Below, in pieces: positions 1 to 8,802 of a stretch of 36,824 bases of DNA; the stretch's first letter is position 1; each line of letters opens with the position of its first letter. The position numbers were made by a program, and so were the translations under genes. The DNA lies in contig CAYPIB010000010.1 in the NCBI GenBank assembly GCA_964410675.1, forward strand, positions 1 through 36,824, written 5' to 3'. The stretch comes from RGIG3040 sp964410675. GTDB taxonomy: Bacteria; Bacillota; Clostridia; Lachnospirales; Lachnospiraceae. Under the pieces are notes generated by a model that ran no database searches, had not been told where the DNA came from, and worked only from the letters and a program-made list of their open reading frames with translations.

Positions 1-2027
1 TGGGTAAATACCATCCGCATGGCGACAGCTCTATTTACGATTCACTCGTTGTTATGTCGCAGGAATTTAAAAAGGGACTTCCTCTTGTAGACGGACATGG
101 AAATTTTGGTTCGATTGAAGGGGATGGTGCGGCTGCTATGCGTTATACGGAAGCACGACTGCAAAAAATCACTCAGGAAGCCTTTTTGGCAGACTTAGAT
201 AAAGATGTTGTCGATTTTATTCCCAACTTTGATGAAACTGAAAAAGAGCCTGCGGTATTACCGGTTAAAATTCCGAACCTTCTCGTAAACGGTGCCGAGG
301 GTATTGCGGTTGGTATGGCAACGAATATTCCGCCGCACAATTTAGGTGAAGTGATTGATGCCGCAAAGGCATACATGAAAGATCCGGCTATTACAACGAA
401 AGAATTAATGAAATATGTAAAGGGACCTGACTTTCCAACCGGCGGTATTGTCTGTAATAAAGATGATTTACTGCAAATTTACGAAACCGGCACCGGAAAA
501 ATTAAACTTCGGGGAAAAGTAGAAATAGAAAAGGGGAAAGCAGGAAAAACTAATCTTATTATTTCTGAAATTCCCTATACAATGATCGGAGCCAATATTA
601 ATAAATTTTTAATGGATGTCGCCTCGCTTGCCGAGACGAAAAAAACAAATGATATTATTGATATTTCCAATCAATCCTCTAAAGAGGGGATTCGTTTTGT
701 TATAGAATTAAAAAAAGATACTGATGTTGATAATTTTATTAATATGCTCTATAAGAAAACAAGACTGGAAGATACTTTCGGAGTCAATATGCTGGCTGTT
801 GTAAACAGCCGTCCTGAAACAATGGGAATAAAGACAATCTTAAAAGAATGTGTTGATTTTCAATTTGAAGTCGCAACTAGAAAATATAATACTTTACTTG
901 CGAAGGAGCAGGAAAGAAAAGAAATTCAGGAAGGCTTAATTAAAGCTTGCAACGTCATTGATCTTATTATTGAAATATTAAGGGGAAGTAAGGACCGGGC
1001 AATGGCAAAGGCCTGCCTCATGCAAGGCACGACAGAGGGAATCAAATTCAAATCAAAAAGCTCTGCGGTTATGGCGGCTCAGCTTAATTTTACAGAAAAG
1101 CAGGCCAATGCTATATTAGAAATGCGGCTTTATAAGTTAATCGGACTTGAAATAGAAGCACTCAATAAAGAACATGAAGAAACAATGGCAAACATCTACC
1201 GTTATGAAGATATATTAGAGCGGCATGATTCGATGGCTCAGGTTATTATGAATGAACTTGATGCCATCAAGAAAGAATTTGCAAGAAAGCGGAAAACCGC
1301 TATAGAAAATGCCGCGGAAGCTGTTTATGAAGAAAATAAAATAGCAGAGATGGAAGTTTTCTGTTTAGTAGACCGCTTTGGCTACATGAAAACAATTGAT
1401 GCTTCTACCTATGAAAGAAATAAAGAAGCAGCCGATCATGAAAATAAATTTGTTTTTTCTTGTAAAAATACCGGTCGCATTTGTATTTTCACGAATACAG
1501 GGCAGCTCTATACCGTTAAGGTTTCGGACCTTCCCTTTGGTAAATTTAGAGAAAAGGGAATCCCGGTTGACAATGTGAGTAATTTTAACTCTGCCAATGA
1601 GCGGATCTTATTGATTTCCAGCCAGTCTGATTTGAATTTATACCGGATTTTATTTGCCACAAAGTACTCTATGCTAAAGGTTGTAGACGGCGGTGAATTT
1701 GACGTTACTAAGCGTACTGTAGCAGCAACTAAACTGGCCGAACAGGATGAGGTGGTCTGTGTCTGCGTTTTAAAAGAGCAGAGGAATATTGTTTTACAGA
1801 CAAACGGCGGTTATTTCCTTAGATTTCCGCTTGAAGAAATACCGGACAAGAAAAAGGGGGCAATTGGCGTCCGCGGAATGAAACTAACAGCGGATGATTT
1901 TGTTGAAGAAGTATATTTTACGCAAAACGCAGTAGAACAAACGATAGAATATAAAGATAAAATGATAGAACTTAATAAATTAAAGCTTGGAAAAAGAGAT
2001 AGTAAGGGCGTAAAGGTCCGAATATAG
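1..2027 (+). CDS. Type IIA topoisomerase subunit A (ParC/GyrA-like), 5' truncated
   Basis: This is the ATP-dependent type II topoisomerase A subunit, which cuts and rejoins DNA through a tyrosine and works with a GyrB/ParE partner. The reading frame is open from the window edge; the first full codon is at base 3 and translates to GKYHPHGDSSIYD, a hallmark of the family. The catalytic tyrosine lies in AMRYTEARL. A long coiled-coil region (LAKEQERKEIQEGL onward) and a C-terminal beta-pinwheel follow. About 674 residues are visible, so the whole protein would be roughly 740-750 aa. That is shorter than usual GyrA, and no canonical GyrA box is seen (KKKGAIGVRGMKL is the closest), so a ParC-like paralogue is more likely than the main gyrase. 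The downstream gene rsmD starts 10 nt after the stop. ParC or GyrA assignment is an inference. Confidence 0.9.
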   Translation, partial: GKYHPHGDSSIYDSLVVMSQEFKKGLPLVDGHGNFGSIEGDGAAAMRYTEARLQKITQEAFLADLDKDVVDFIPNFDETEKEPAVLPVKIPNLLVNGAEGIAVGMATNIPPHNLGEVIDAAKAYMKDPAITTKELMKYVKGPDFPTGGIVCNKDDLLQIYETGTGKIKLRGKVEIEKGKAGKTNLIISEIPYTMIGANINKFLMDVASLAETKKTNDIIDISNQSSKEGIRFVIELKKDTDVDNFINMLYKKTRLEDTFGVNMLAVVNSRPETMGIKTILKECVDFQFEVATRKYNTLLAKEQERKEIQEGLIKACNVIDLIIEILRGSKDRAMAKACLMQGTTEGIKFKSKSSAVMAAQLNFTEKQANAILEMRLYKLIGLEIEALNKEHEETMANIYRYEDILERHDSMAQVIMNELDAIKKEFARKRKTAIENAAEAVYEENKIAEMEVFCLVDRFGYMKTIDASTYERNKEAADHENKFVFSCKNTGRICIFTNTGQLYTVKVSDLPFGKFREKGIPVDNVSNFNSANERILLISSQSDLNLYRILFATKYSMLKVVDGGEFDVTKRTVAATKLAEQDEVVCVCVLKEQRNIVLQTNGGYFLRFPLEEIPDKKKGAIGVRGMKLTADDFVEEVYFTQNAVEQTIEYKDKMIELNKLKLGKRDSKGVKVRI

Positions 2028-2037
2028 GAGATGTAGC

Positions 2038-2595
2038 ATGAGAGTAATCGCTGGCACTGCCAAAAGTTTAAAACTGGTGACACCCGAAGGCCTTAATACA
2101 AGACCAACAACAGATAGAATCAAAGAAACTTTATTTAATATGATACAATTTGAGATTCCCGGCTGCCGTTTTTTGGATTTATTCAGCGGAAGCGGTGCGG
2201 TCGGAATTGAAGCGCTGAGCCGCGGCGCAGCTGAAGCAGTCTTTGTCGATAATGGAAAAGTCTCACAGGACTGTATTCTGCAAAATTTAACCCATACTAA
2301 ATTAATCAATCAAGCTAAAATTTTAAAGCAGGATGTGTTTGTCGCTTTGCAGTCATTAGAGTTCAAAGGCGTCTTCGATATTATATTTATGGACCCGCCT
2401 TATGAATTGGAACTCGAAAGAAAGGTACTGGAATATTTAACGATGTCATCACTGCTTGATGAAGATACAATTTTAATTTTTGAAGCTTCTTTACATGCAG
2501 ATATTTCTTATTTAGAGCCGCTGGGATATCATATCATGAAACAAAAAAAATACAAAACGAATCAACATATTATGCTGAAAAGGAGTACACAATGA
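2038..2595 (+). CDS. rsmD: 16S rRNA (guanine(966)-N(2))-methyltransferase RsmD
   Basis: The protein methylates G966 of 16S rRNA using S-adenosylmethionine. The N-terminus MRVIAGTAKSLKL and the RPTTDRIKETLFN block are typical of RsmD/YhhF. The SAM-binding motif is FLDLFSGSGAVGIEALSRGA, and the catalytic N6/N2 amino-methyltransferase motif DPPY lies near residue 120. Length (185 aa) is normal. The ATG is preceded by GGAGATGTAGC. It overlaps coaD by 4 nt, so the two are translationally coupled, the same pairing as ylbH-ylbI in Bacillus subtilis. Confidence 0.95.
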   Translation: MRVIAGTAKSLKLVTPEGLNTRPTTDRIKETLFNMIQFEIPGCRFLDLFSGSGAVGIEALSRGAAEAVFVDNGKVSQDCILQNLTHTKLINQAKILKQDVFVALQSLEFKGVFDIIFMDPPYELELERKVLEYLTMSSLLDEDTILIFEASLHADISYLEPLGYHIMKQKKYKTNQHIMLKRSTQ

Positions 2596-3080
2596 AAAAA
2601 GCAATTTATCCGGGAAGCTTTGATCCGGTTACCTTTGGACATTTAGACGTAATCGAGCGGGCATCCCAAATGTTTGATGAACTGACTGTCAGTGTGTTAA
2701 ATAATGTAAATAAATCTGCATTGTTTTCTGTAGAAGAACGTGTTAATATATTGAAAGAAGCTACCAAGCATCTGCCTAATGTATATGTCGACAGTTTTAC
2801 CGGTCTGTTAATTGACTATGCAAAGGAAAAACAGATACATGTTGCCATTAGGGGGCTTCGTGCAATTACTGATTTTGAATACGAATTACAGATTGCACAA
2901 ACCAATCGTTTACTATCAAAGGGACGTTTAGATACCGTATTTTTAACAACCAGTTTGGAATATGCTTATTTGAGTTCATCTACAATTAAGGAAATTGCGA
3001 GTTTTGAGGGGGATATTTCGCAGTGTGTTCCGGATTTTGTAGCAAAGATGGTTTATGAAAAATATGGTCATACCAAATAG
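2592..3080 (+). CDS. coaD: Phosphopantetheine adenylyltransferase
   Basis: This enzyme catalyses the penultimate step of coenzyme A synthesis, transferring AMP from ATP to 4'-phosphopantetheine. The N-terminal nucleotidyltransferase signature YPGSFDPVTFGHLDVI carries the HxGH-type motif (TFGH). AIRGLRAITDFEYE and the C-terminal YLSSSTIKEIA block are both diagnostic of CoaD. At 162 aa it has the standard length. The ATG overlaps the rsmD stop (ATGA). Confidence 0.97.
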   Translation: MKKAIYPGSFDPVTFGHLDVIERASQMFDELTVSVLNNVNKSALFSVEERVNILKEATKHLPNVYVDSFTGLLIDYAKEKQIHVAIRGLRAITDFEYELQIAQTNRLLSKGRLDTVFLTTSLEYAYLSSSTIKEIASFEGDISQCVPDFVAKMVYEKYGHTK

Positions 3081-3105
3081 AGAAGGGGAATTAAGGAGGG
3101 ATACA

Positions 3106-3735
3106 ATGAGCAGTAAAATTGAACAACTGATTGATGAAATCGAAGAATATGTTGATTCTTGTAAATATCAAGCACTCTCTAATACAAAAATTATTGTTCA
3201 TAAGGACGAAATCGATGAACTTTTACGCGAACTGCGTATGAAGACACCGGAAGAGATTAAACGCTATCAAAAAATAATCAGCAATAAAGAAGCTATTTTA
3301 AACGATGCCCGTCAAAAGGCAGAGGAGTTGATTAATGAAGCTACCGTCCATACAAATGAATTAATTAATGAACATGAAATTAAACAACAGGCATATGCAC
3401 AGGCAAATGAAATTGTTGCCCTAGCTACCCAGCAAGCACAGGAACTTCTTGATAATGCGACATTAGAGGCTAATAATGTAAAAGCTGCAGCAATGCAGTA
3501 TACCGATGATTTACTTGGCAATTTGGAAAACATTATTTCACATTCCATGGATATTGCAAATGCTAAATATGAAAATCTTGTTTTATCATTAAAGGGCTGC
3601 TATGATATTGTGACCGAAAACCGGTCTCAGCTTTATCCGGCAGAAGAGAGTGATCCTAATCAGCAGGATGCGGAAGCGATGAATACAAAAAACGGTCCGG
3701 ATCATCAAAAAAACGGTCCGATTGAAATTATTTAA
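3106..3735 (+). CDS. Coiled-coil protein of unknown function
   Basis: I do not recognise a defined function. The 209-aa protein has an N-terminal segment (IEQLIDEIEEYVDS...DEIDELLRELRMKTPEEIKRYQ) that resembles short DivIVA-like or V-type ATPase subunit H-like coiled coils. A long, charged, Ala/Glu-rich helix follows to about residue 150. The C-terminus contains a small duplicated motif, KNGPDHQ then KNGPIEI. There is no signal peptide or membrane segment. I chose the ATG at 3106 because AAGGAGGG lies 5 nt upstream; an upstream in-frame ATG at 3055 sits inside coaD and lacks a site. The stop overlaps the convergent YlbJ-like gene by 8 nt. Position after coaD suggests co-transcription, possibly with an envelope or division-site role, but that is conjecture. 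Confidence 0.8.
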   Translation: MSSKIEQLIDEIEEYVDSCKYQALSNTKIIVHKDEIDELLRELRMKTPEEIKRYQKIISNKEAILNDARQKAEELINEATVHTNELINEHEIKQQAYAQANEIVALATQQAQELLDNATLEANNVKAAAMQYTDDLLGNLENIISHSMDIANAKYENLVLSLKGCYDIVTENRSQLYPAEESDPNQQDAEAMNTKNGPDHQKNGPIEII

Positions 3736-4705
3736 TAAAGAAATTACTCGTCATTAATATAACGAATACAGTAATTCCACATAGCACAAGTTTATGAATG
3801 AAGTACTTACGGGAGCTTAATGAGGTTCCCTGCAAGATATTCAGTGTCTGGGCAAAACAGCAAAGGCCATTAAAGGATAACACTCCGTGTACTAATAGAC
3901 AGCGGGACAAAGCACTGAAGCTTTGATGTTTAATAATGGCAAAGCCGCCTGAGATTTCCAGTATACTATGGATAACCCCATAAAATTCCGGTTGTCCTTT
4001 TAACAAAATAAAAGGAATCAGTACAAGCAGATTAAATAAGATCATATAGCCGCCAAGCATAGCAATTTGAACTAGCGAGGATGTGATTGCACCGTCAATT
4101 GCTTCAAAAAGAGAAATTGGACCTTTTTTGGGTGTATTTGTAAGTAATTTAGAATTAAAATTTTCCTCCTGCCCGCCATAGCAGGAGATTTTATTTTTAT
4201 ACAAAGTGTAACGTAAAAACAAGCCGTATAAAAGCGGCAGACCAAACATTAAAAAAGTGCTGTAAATGGGAGAATTTGTTTGATATACATTCGTAAGTAC
4301 AAAAGTAAAAAAATATGTAGGACCAATGTTATTCGTAAAAGCAAGTAAAAATTCGCTTTCATCTTTTGTCAGCTTTCCCTTTTTATAGAGTGAGGCACAA
4401 TTTTTTGCCCCGATTGGAAAACCGCATAAAAATCCCATTACAATCACATAAATACAATAGCTGTTCACGCGAAAAAGCGGTTTTAATAATTTAGAAAATG
4501 GTTTCATAAATAAGATGACCAAATCTAAATTAATTAAAATACCCGAAAAAATCATGAACGGCAGTAAGGTTGGTATCATATGTTCAAACCAGGTCATCAG
4601 ACCAAGGGCGGCAAACTCTTTCGCTGTTTTTCCATTCATTAAAACAAATAGCATTAAAAATGCAATGGAACACGTTAACAGACTTTTTTTTAACAAACTT
4701 TTCAT
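3728..4705 (-). CDS. ylbJ: YlbJ-like sporulation integral membrane protein
   Basis: The 325-aa protein is mostly hydrophobic with about eight membrane segments, including the region TWFEHMIPTLLPFMIFSGIL and the conserved GFLCGFPIGAKNCASLYKKG, typical of the YlbJ/nucleoside-recognition (Gate) family. YlbJ is needed for spore cortex formation in Bacillus, so a sporulating lineage is suggested. The position supports this: in B. subtilis ylbJ also follows rsmD-coaD, although here it is inverted and separated by the coiled-coil gene. I prefer the internal ATG at 4705 (MKSLLKKSLL) because the hydrophobic core begins there. An in-frame ATG at 4771 would add 22 residues. The protein is somewhat shorter than the roughly 400 aa of Bacillus YlbJ. 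Confidence 0.8.
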   Translation of the reverse strand: MKSLLKKSLLTCSIAFLMLFVLMNGKTAKEFAALGLMTWFEHMIPTLLPFMIFSGILINLDLVILFMKPFSKLLKPLFRVNSYCIYVIVMGFLCGFPIGAKNCASLYKKGKLTKDESEFLLAFTNNIGPTYFFTFVLTNVYQTNSPIYSTFLMFGLPLLYGLFLRYTLYKNKISCYGGQEENFNSKLLTNTPKKGPISLFEAIDGAITSSLVQIAMLGGYMILFNLLVLIPFILLKGQPEFYGVIHSILEISGGFAIIKHQSFSALSRCLLVHGVLSFNGLCCFAQTLNILQGTSLSSRKYFIHKLVLCGITVFVILMTSNFFIK

Positions 4706-4737
4706 ATTTAAAATCCCATTTTCAAATAAAATAGTGT

Positions 4738-4752
4738 ATACTAATATAGTAT
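4738..4752. repeat. Short inverted repeat between ylbJ-like and rsuA-like genes
   Basis: ATACTA-ATA-TAGTAT is a perfect 6-3-6 inverted repeat in the 84-nt space between the divergent genes, and TTTACA-like hexamers lie nearby on the minus strand. It may be part of a promoter or operator; it is short and AT-rich, so chance is possible. Confidence 0.3.
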
Positions 4753-4789
4753 TGTAAACTTTGACTTTCATTCATGGAGATTTAAATAA

Positions 4790-5497
4790 ATGCGTTTAGA
4801 CAAGTTTCTTGCAGATGCAGGAATCGGTACAAGAAGTGAAGTTAAAAATGATATTAAAAAAGGATTTGTTACGGTTAACGGACAGTTCTGTAAAGATTCC
4901 GCTTTTAAGCTGGATGAAAGTAAGGATTTTGTCTGTTATAAAAACAAATCTATTTCTTTTTGCAAAGAACGCTATTATATGTTAAATAAACCGGCAGGAT
5001 ATGTCTGTGCCACGAAAGATAACGTAAATAAAACTGTTTTGGAATTATTTGAAGAAAGCCTTCAAAAAAGACTCATTATCGTTGGCCGGTTAGATAAGGA
5101 TACCGAGGGACTTTTATTACTTACTACGGATGGTGCCTTTTCCCATAAGATTATGAGCCCTAAAAATCATGTGGAAAAGGTTTATTATTTTGAAGCTGCC
5201 GGCAGTCTTTTAGAACATGCACAAAGAAAATTGCAAGAGGGCATTTCAATCGGAGCAAACGAGCCATTGACTCTGCCAGCCAAGCTTGAAGTTATTGACC
5301 ACAACAGTCAAGACTTGAGAGGCTGCTTAACAATGATAGAAGGTCGTTTTCATCAAGTAAAACGGATGCTAAAGGCTTTGGGATGTGAAGTAACATACTT
5401 AAAGAGAATTTCGATTGGCAGTATTTTATTAGATGAAACGCTGGCACTTGGACAATATCGAGAATTATCACAAGAAGAAGTAAGAGGACTTATATGA
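4790..5497 (+). CDS. RsuA-family rRNA pseudouridine synthase
   Basis: The protein isomerises a uridine of ribosomal RNA to pseudouridine. An N-terminal S4 RNA-binding domain (MRLDKFLADAGIGTRSEVKN) is followed by the RsuA catalytic domain. The catalytic aspartate lies in VGRLDKDTEGLLLLTTDG, and the GRFHQVKRMLKALG motif is characteristic of the RsuA/RluB/RluE/RluF branch. At 235 aa it matches RsuA (16S U516). A GGAGA site precedes the ATG. The stop overlaps the next ATG by 4 nt, marking the first gene of a five-gene run. The exact target uridine cannot be read from the sequence. Confidence 0.92.
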   Translation: MRLDKFLADAGIGTRSEVKNDIKKGFVTVNGQFCKDSAFKLDESKDFVCYKNKSISFCKERYYMLNKPAGYVCATKDNVNKTVLELFEESLQKRLIIVGRLDKDTEGLLLLTTDGAFSHKIMSPKNHVEKVYYFEAAGSLLEHAQRKLQEGISIGANEPLTLPAKLEVIDHNSQDLRGCLTMIEGRFHQVKRMLKALGCEVTYLKRISIGSILLDETLALGQYRELSQEEVRGLI

Positions 5498-7410
5498 CCG
5501 GATTTTTACCAATGAATAAAGAAGACTTAAAAGAGCAAAATATAGCACAATTGGATTTTGTCTATGTAGTAGGAGATGCCTATGTCGATCATCCCTCCTT
5601 TGGACACGCTATTATCAGCCGCATCCTAGAAGCAAATGGATATCGTGTCGGCATTATTTCACAGCCGGACTGGAAAGATGACAGCAGCATTACGATACTG
5701 GGTGAACCACGACTTGGATTTATCATCAGCGCCGGAAATATGGATTCTATGGTAAACCACTATTTCGTATCAAAAAAGCATCGCCCAAAAGATGCTTATA
5801 CGCCGGGAGGCGAACCTTATAAACGTCCGGATAATGCAACGGTTGTGTATGGTAATTTAATCAGGCGTACTTATAAAAATACACCGATTATTATCGGCGG
5901 GATTGAAGCAAGTCTTAGAAGGCTTGCTCATTATGACTACTGGTCAAACTCTTTTAAACGTTCTATTTTATTAGACAGCGGTGCCGATTTAATTTCTTAT
6001 GGTATGGGTGAAAAATCAATTGTCGAAATTGCCGATGCACTAAACAGCGGCATCGCAGTATCTGATATTACGTTTATCAAAGGTACCGTATATAAGACAA
6101 AGGATATTACCCATATTTTTAAACCTGACATGTTACCGTCATATGAAGAAATGAAAAACGAACCGGTTCAATATGCAAAAAGCTTTAAAATACAATACGA
6201 TAATACCGATCCTTTTACCGGCAATACATTGGCAGAGGCCTATCCTAACGGCAGCTTTATTGTACAAAACCCGCCTCAGCCGCCGCTTTCCGTAGAAGAA
6301 ATGGATGCTGTTTATAATTTACCATACAAAAGAACTTATCATCCCTCCTATGAAGAATTAGGAGGTGTTCCTGCAATCAGTGAAATTAAATTTTCGTTAA
6401 TCAGCAATAGAGGCTGCTTTGGCGGCTGTAGTTTTTGTGCTCTTACGTTTCATCAAAGCCGTACCGTGCAGGTTAGAAGCCACGAGTCAATCATACAAGA
6501 AGCAAAACTCATCATAAAGGAACCTGACTTTAAAGGCTATATTCATGATGTCGGCGGACCGACTGCTAATTTTAGACACCCTTCCTGTCAGAAACAGTTA
6601 TCTGCGGGAGTCTGTAAAAGTAAACAATGCCTCTTTCCGGCGCCATGTAATAATTTAGAAGTCGATCACAGTGATTATTTGGAGCTGCTTAGAAAGTTAA
6701 GAGAGCTTCCGGGGGTAAAAAAAGTATTTGTCCGTTCAGGAATTCGCTTTGACTATATGCTTGCTGATAAAGATGATACCTTTTTTAAGGAACTTGTCGA
6801 ACATCATATTAGCGGTCAGCTTAAAGTGGCACCGGAGCATATTTGTGATGCCGTGTTATCTAAAATGGGTAAACCACAAAATGCTGTCTATGAAAAATTT
6901 CTTGCTAAATATAATAAATTAAATAAACAACTGGGAAAAAAGCAATTTGTTGTTCCGTATTTAATGTCTTCTCATCCCGGTTCAACATTAAAAGAAGCCG
7001 TGGAGCTTGCTGAATATTTAAGAGATTTAGGTTATATGCCAGAACAGGTGCAAGACTTTTATCCAACACCATCTACTATGTCAACCGTCATGTATTTTAC
7101 CGGAGTTGACCCAAGAGACTTAAAGCCTGTTTATGCCGTCAAAAATCCGCACGAGAAAGCATTACAGAGGGCACTGATTCAATATCGCAATCCTAACAAT
7201 TACGAGCTTGTTACAGAGGCGCTTAAGCTTGCCAAGCGTGAAGACTTAATTGGATTTGATAAGAAATGTCTTATACGGCCAAGGAAAAGCGGCGGCTATG
7301 CCAAAAATAGCGGGAATGTTCATAAAATAAATGGTGATAATAAAAAAAGAGAAAATAAAAGCAATTCGAAAAAGAAAAAAACAATTCGAAATATACACAA
7401 AAAAAAGTAG
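5494..7410 (+). CDS. ygiQ: YgiQ family (UPF0313) radical SAM protein
   Basis: This is a large radical SAM enzyme whose substrate is not established. The [4Fe-4S] cluster motif is C308-x3-C312-x2-C315 (RGCFGGCSFCAL). The N-terminal third carries the YgiQ-specific region (GDAYVDHPSFGHAIISR, YTPGGEPYKRPDNATVVY, IIGGIEASLRRLAHYDYWS), and the C-terminal part has LKVAPEHICDAVLSKMGKP and QDFYPTPSTMSTVMY. Length 638 aa is typical. The C-terminus ends in a lysine-rich, disordered tail (KKRENKSNSKKKK), as is common in this family. It is translationally coupled to the upstream pseudouridine synthase, so an RNA-modification link is possible but unproven. Confidence 0.93.
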   Translation: MTGFLPMNKEDLKEQNIAQLDFVYVVGDAYVDHPSFGHAIISRILEANGYRVGIISQPDWKDDSSITILGEPRLGFIISAGNMDSMVNHYFVSKKHRPKDAYTPGGEPYKRPDNATVVYGNLIRRTYKNTPIIIGGIEASLRRLAHYDYWSNSFKRSILLDSGADLISYGMGEKSIVEIADALNSGIAVSDITFIKGTVYKTKDITHIFKPDMLPSYEEMKNEPVQYAKSFKIQYDNTDPFTGNTLAEAYPNGSFIVQNPPQPPLSVEEMDAVYNLPYKRTYHPSYEELGGVPAISEIKFSLISNRGCFGGCSFCALTFHQSRTVQVRSHESIIQEAKLIIKEPDFKGYIHDVGGPTANFRHPSCQKQLSAGVCKSKQCLFPAPCNNLEVDHSDYLELLRKLRELPGVKKVFVRSGIRFDYMLADKDDTFFKELVEHHISGQLKVAPEHICDAVLSKMGKPQNAVYEKFLAKYNKLNKQLGKKQFVVPYLMSSHPGSTLKEAVELAEYLRDLGYMPEQVQDFYPTPSTMSTVMYFTGVDPRDLKPVYAVKNPHEKALQRALIQYRNPNNYELVTEALKLAKREDLIGFDKKCLIRPRKSGGYAKNSGNVHKINGDNKKRENKSNSKKKKTIRNIHKKK

Positions 7411-7426
7411 GTAAAGAAGGTGCCAT

Positions 7427-8200
7427 ATGAAAATAGCAATTGTAACCGGAGCTTCTTCCGGAATCGGACAGGAATTTGTCAGGCAGTTAGATAAAAAATG
7501 TTTAGGAATTGATGAATTCTGGCTGATTGCCAGAAGAAAAGAGGCGATGCAGACGCTTGAAAAGAATACTAAAGCAAAGCTGCGCTATTTCGCTATGGAT
7601 TTAACAAACTCTGCTTCCTATGAGGAATTTGAACAAACGCTTAAACAGCTGCGCCCAAATGTGAAAATTCTTGTTAATGGTTCCGGTTATGGGAAAACCG
7701 GGGCATTTACGGATATTTCACTTAGCGATAACACCGGAATGGTCGCCCTTAATTGTGAAGCTCTTACAAAAATGACTTATTTAGTAATACCATTTATGAC
7801 ACGTAACAGTTATATTATTAATCTCGCCTCTGCAGCATCCTTTCTGCCGCAGCCCAATTTTGCAGTGTATGCTGCATCAAAGTCTTATGTGTTATCATTT
7901 TCCAGAGCTTTAAAGCGGGAGCTTAAGAGCCGGGAAATATGGGTGAGTGCTGTTTGTCCGGGACCGGTAAATACTCCTTTTTTTGACATTGCTGAAGAGT
8001 CCGGTACTCCTTTTTCTCTGAAGAAGTCTTTTATGGCAAAAAAGGAAAAAGTAGTTGCGCAGGCAATTAAGGAAAGCTTTCATAAGCGAGAAGTAATTGT
8101 CCATAAGCTTTCTATGAAGGGTTTGAAATTCGTAACAAAAATAGTTCCGATGTCAATTATTTTAGATATTTATGCAAAGTTTCTGCGAGGTGTGAAATGA
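7427..8200 (+). CDS. Short-chain dehydrogenase/reductase
   Basis: The 257-aa protein has the classical SDR Rossmann motif TGASSGIG near residue 7, NxSG-like LVNGSGYG in place of the usual NNAG, and the catalytic tetrad region with Y148-x3-K152 (YAASK) preceded by INLASAAS. It would be an NAD(P)-dependent oxidoreductase; the substrate cannot be told. RBS-like AAGAAGG lies upstream of the ATG. The stop overlaps the next gene by 4 nt, so it belongs to the same operon as ygiQ and the small membrane protein. Confidence 0.9.
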   Translation: MKIAIVTGASSGIGQEFVRQLDKKCLGIDEFWLIARRKEAMQTLEKNTKAKLRYFAMDLTNSASYEEFEQTLKQLRPNVKILVNGSGYGKTGAFTDISLSDNTGMVALNCEALTKMTYLVIPFMTRNSYIINLASAASFLPQPNFAVYAASKSYVLSFSRALKRELKSREIWVSAVCPGPVNTPFFDIAEESGTPFSLKKSFMAKKEKVVAQAIKESFHKREVIVHKLSMKGLKFVTKIVPMSIILDIYAKFLRGVK

Positions 8201-8775
8201 TAAATAAAAAATACCCAAAAGGAAGCTTTCTTTATTATACTAAAAAGAGAAATTACGAAATTATAAAAACTTTAATTATGTTTGGTATTTCGGGCAGTTT
8301 GTTTATTGCCGGATATGCAGTAACATTAAGCCGTGCCAATGTTTTAACAATTTTTGCCGTGCTCGGAATGCTTCCGGCAAGTAAAAGTGCTGTCAGTATG
8401 TATATGTATTTACATTATCATGGGTGCAGCGAAACGCTAAAAAATACGTTATCGGACAAACTCGGAAATTTTAAACACGTTGTTCATTCCTATGGTCTTG
8501 TTTTTACAACCGAAAAAGTTACCTATGAGGTTCCCTCAATTATTGTAAAAAACGGAACAATCTGCGGTTTTAGTGAAAACACCGATAAAAATTTTAAAGA
8601 GCTAGAAAAACATATCTCTATGTTAGTATCCAAAAATGGTTTTAAGTGTACCGTTAAAATCTTTGATAATTTAGATGTGTACGAGACAAGGGTAAAGCAA
8701 TTAATGCTTCTTCCATTTGAAAATGAAGAAACGGATCAAGGTGCCATGAATATATTGCATCACATTTCCCTATAA
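8197..8775 (+). CDS. Two-helix membrane protein of unknown function
   Basis: I do not recognise the family. The 192-aa protein begins with a basic stretch (MINKKYPKGSFLYYTKKRNYE), then two hydrophobic segments at about residues 26-45 and 50-68 separated by a short loop, giving a hairpin in the membrane. A soluble C-terminal domain of about 120 residues follows (LGNFKHVVHSYGLVFTTEKVTYEVPSIIVKNGTICG...). The ATG overlaps the SDR stop (ATGA) and the RluA-family gene follows after 27 nt, so it is clearly part of the operon and very likely expressed. Confidence 0.82.
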   Translation: MINKKYPKGSFLYYTKKRNYEIIKTLIMFGISGSLFIAGYAVTLSRANVLTIFAVLGMLPASKSAVSMYMYLHYHGCSETLKNTLSDKLGNFKHVVHSYGLVFTTEKVTYEVPSIIVKNGTICGFSENTDKNFKELEKHISMLVSKNGFKCTVKIFDNLDVYETRVKQLMLLPFENEETDQGAMNILHHISL

Positions 8776-8802
8776 TGTTAATCTACATAACCGGAGAAAA
8801 AA

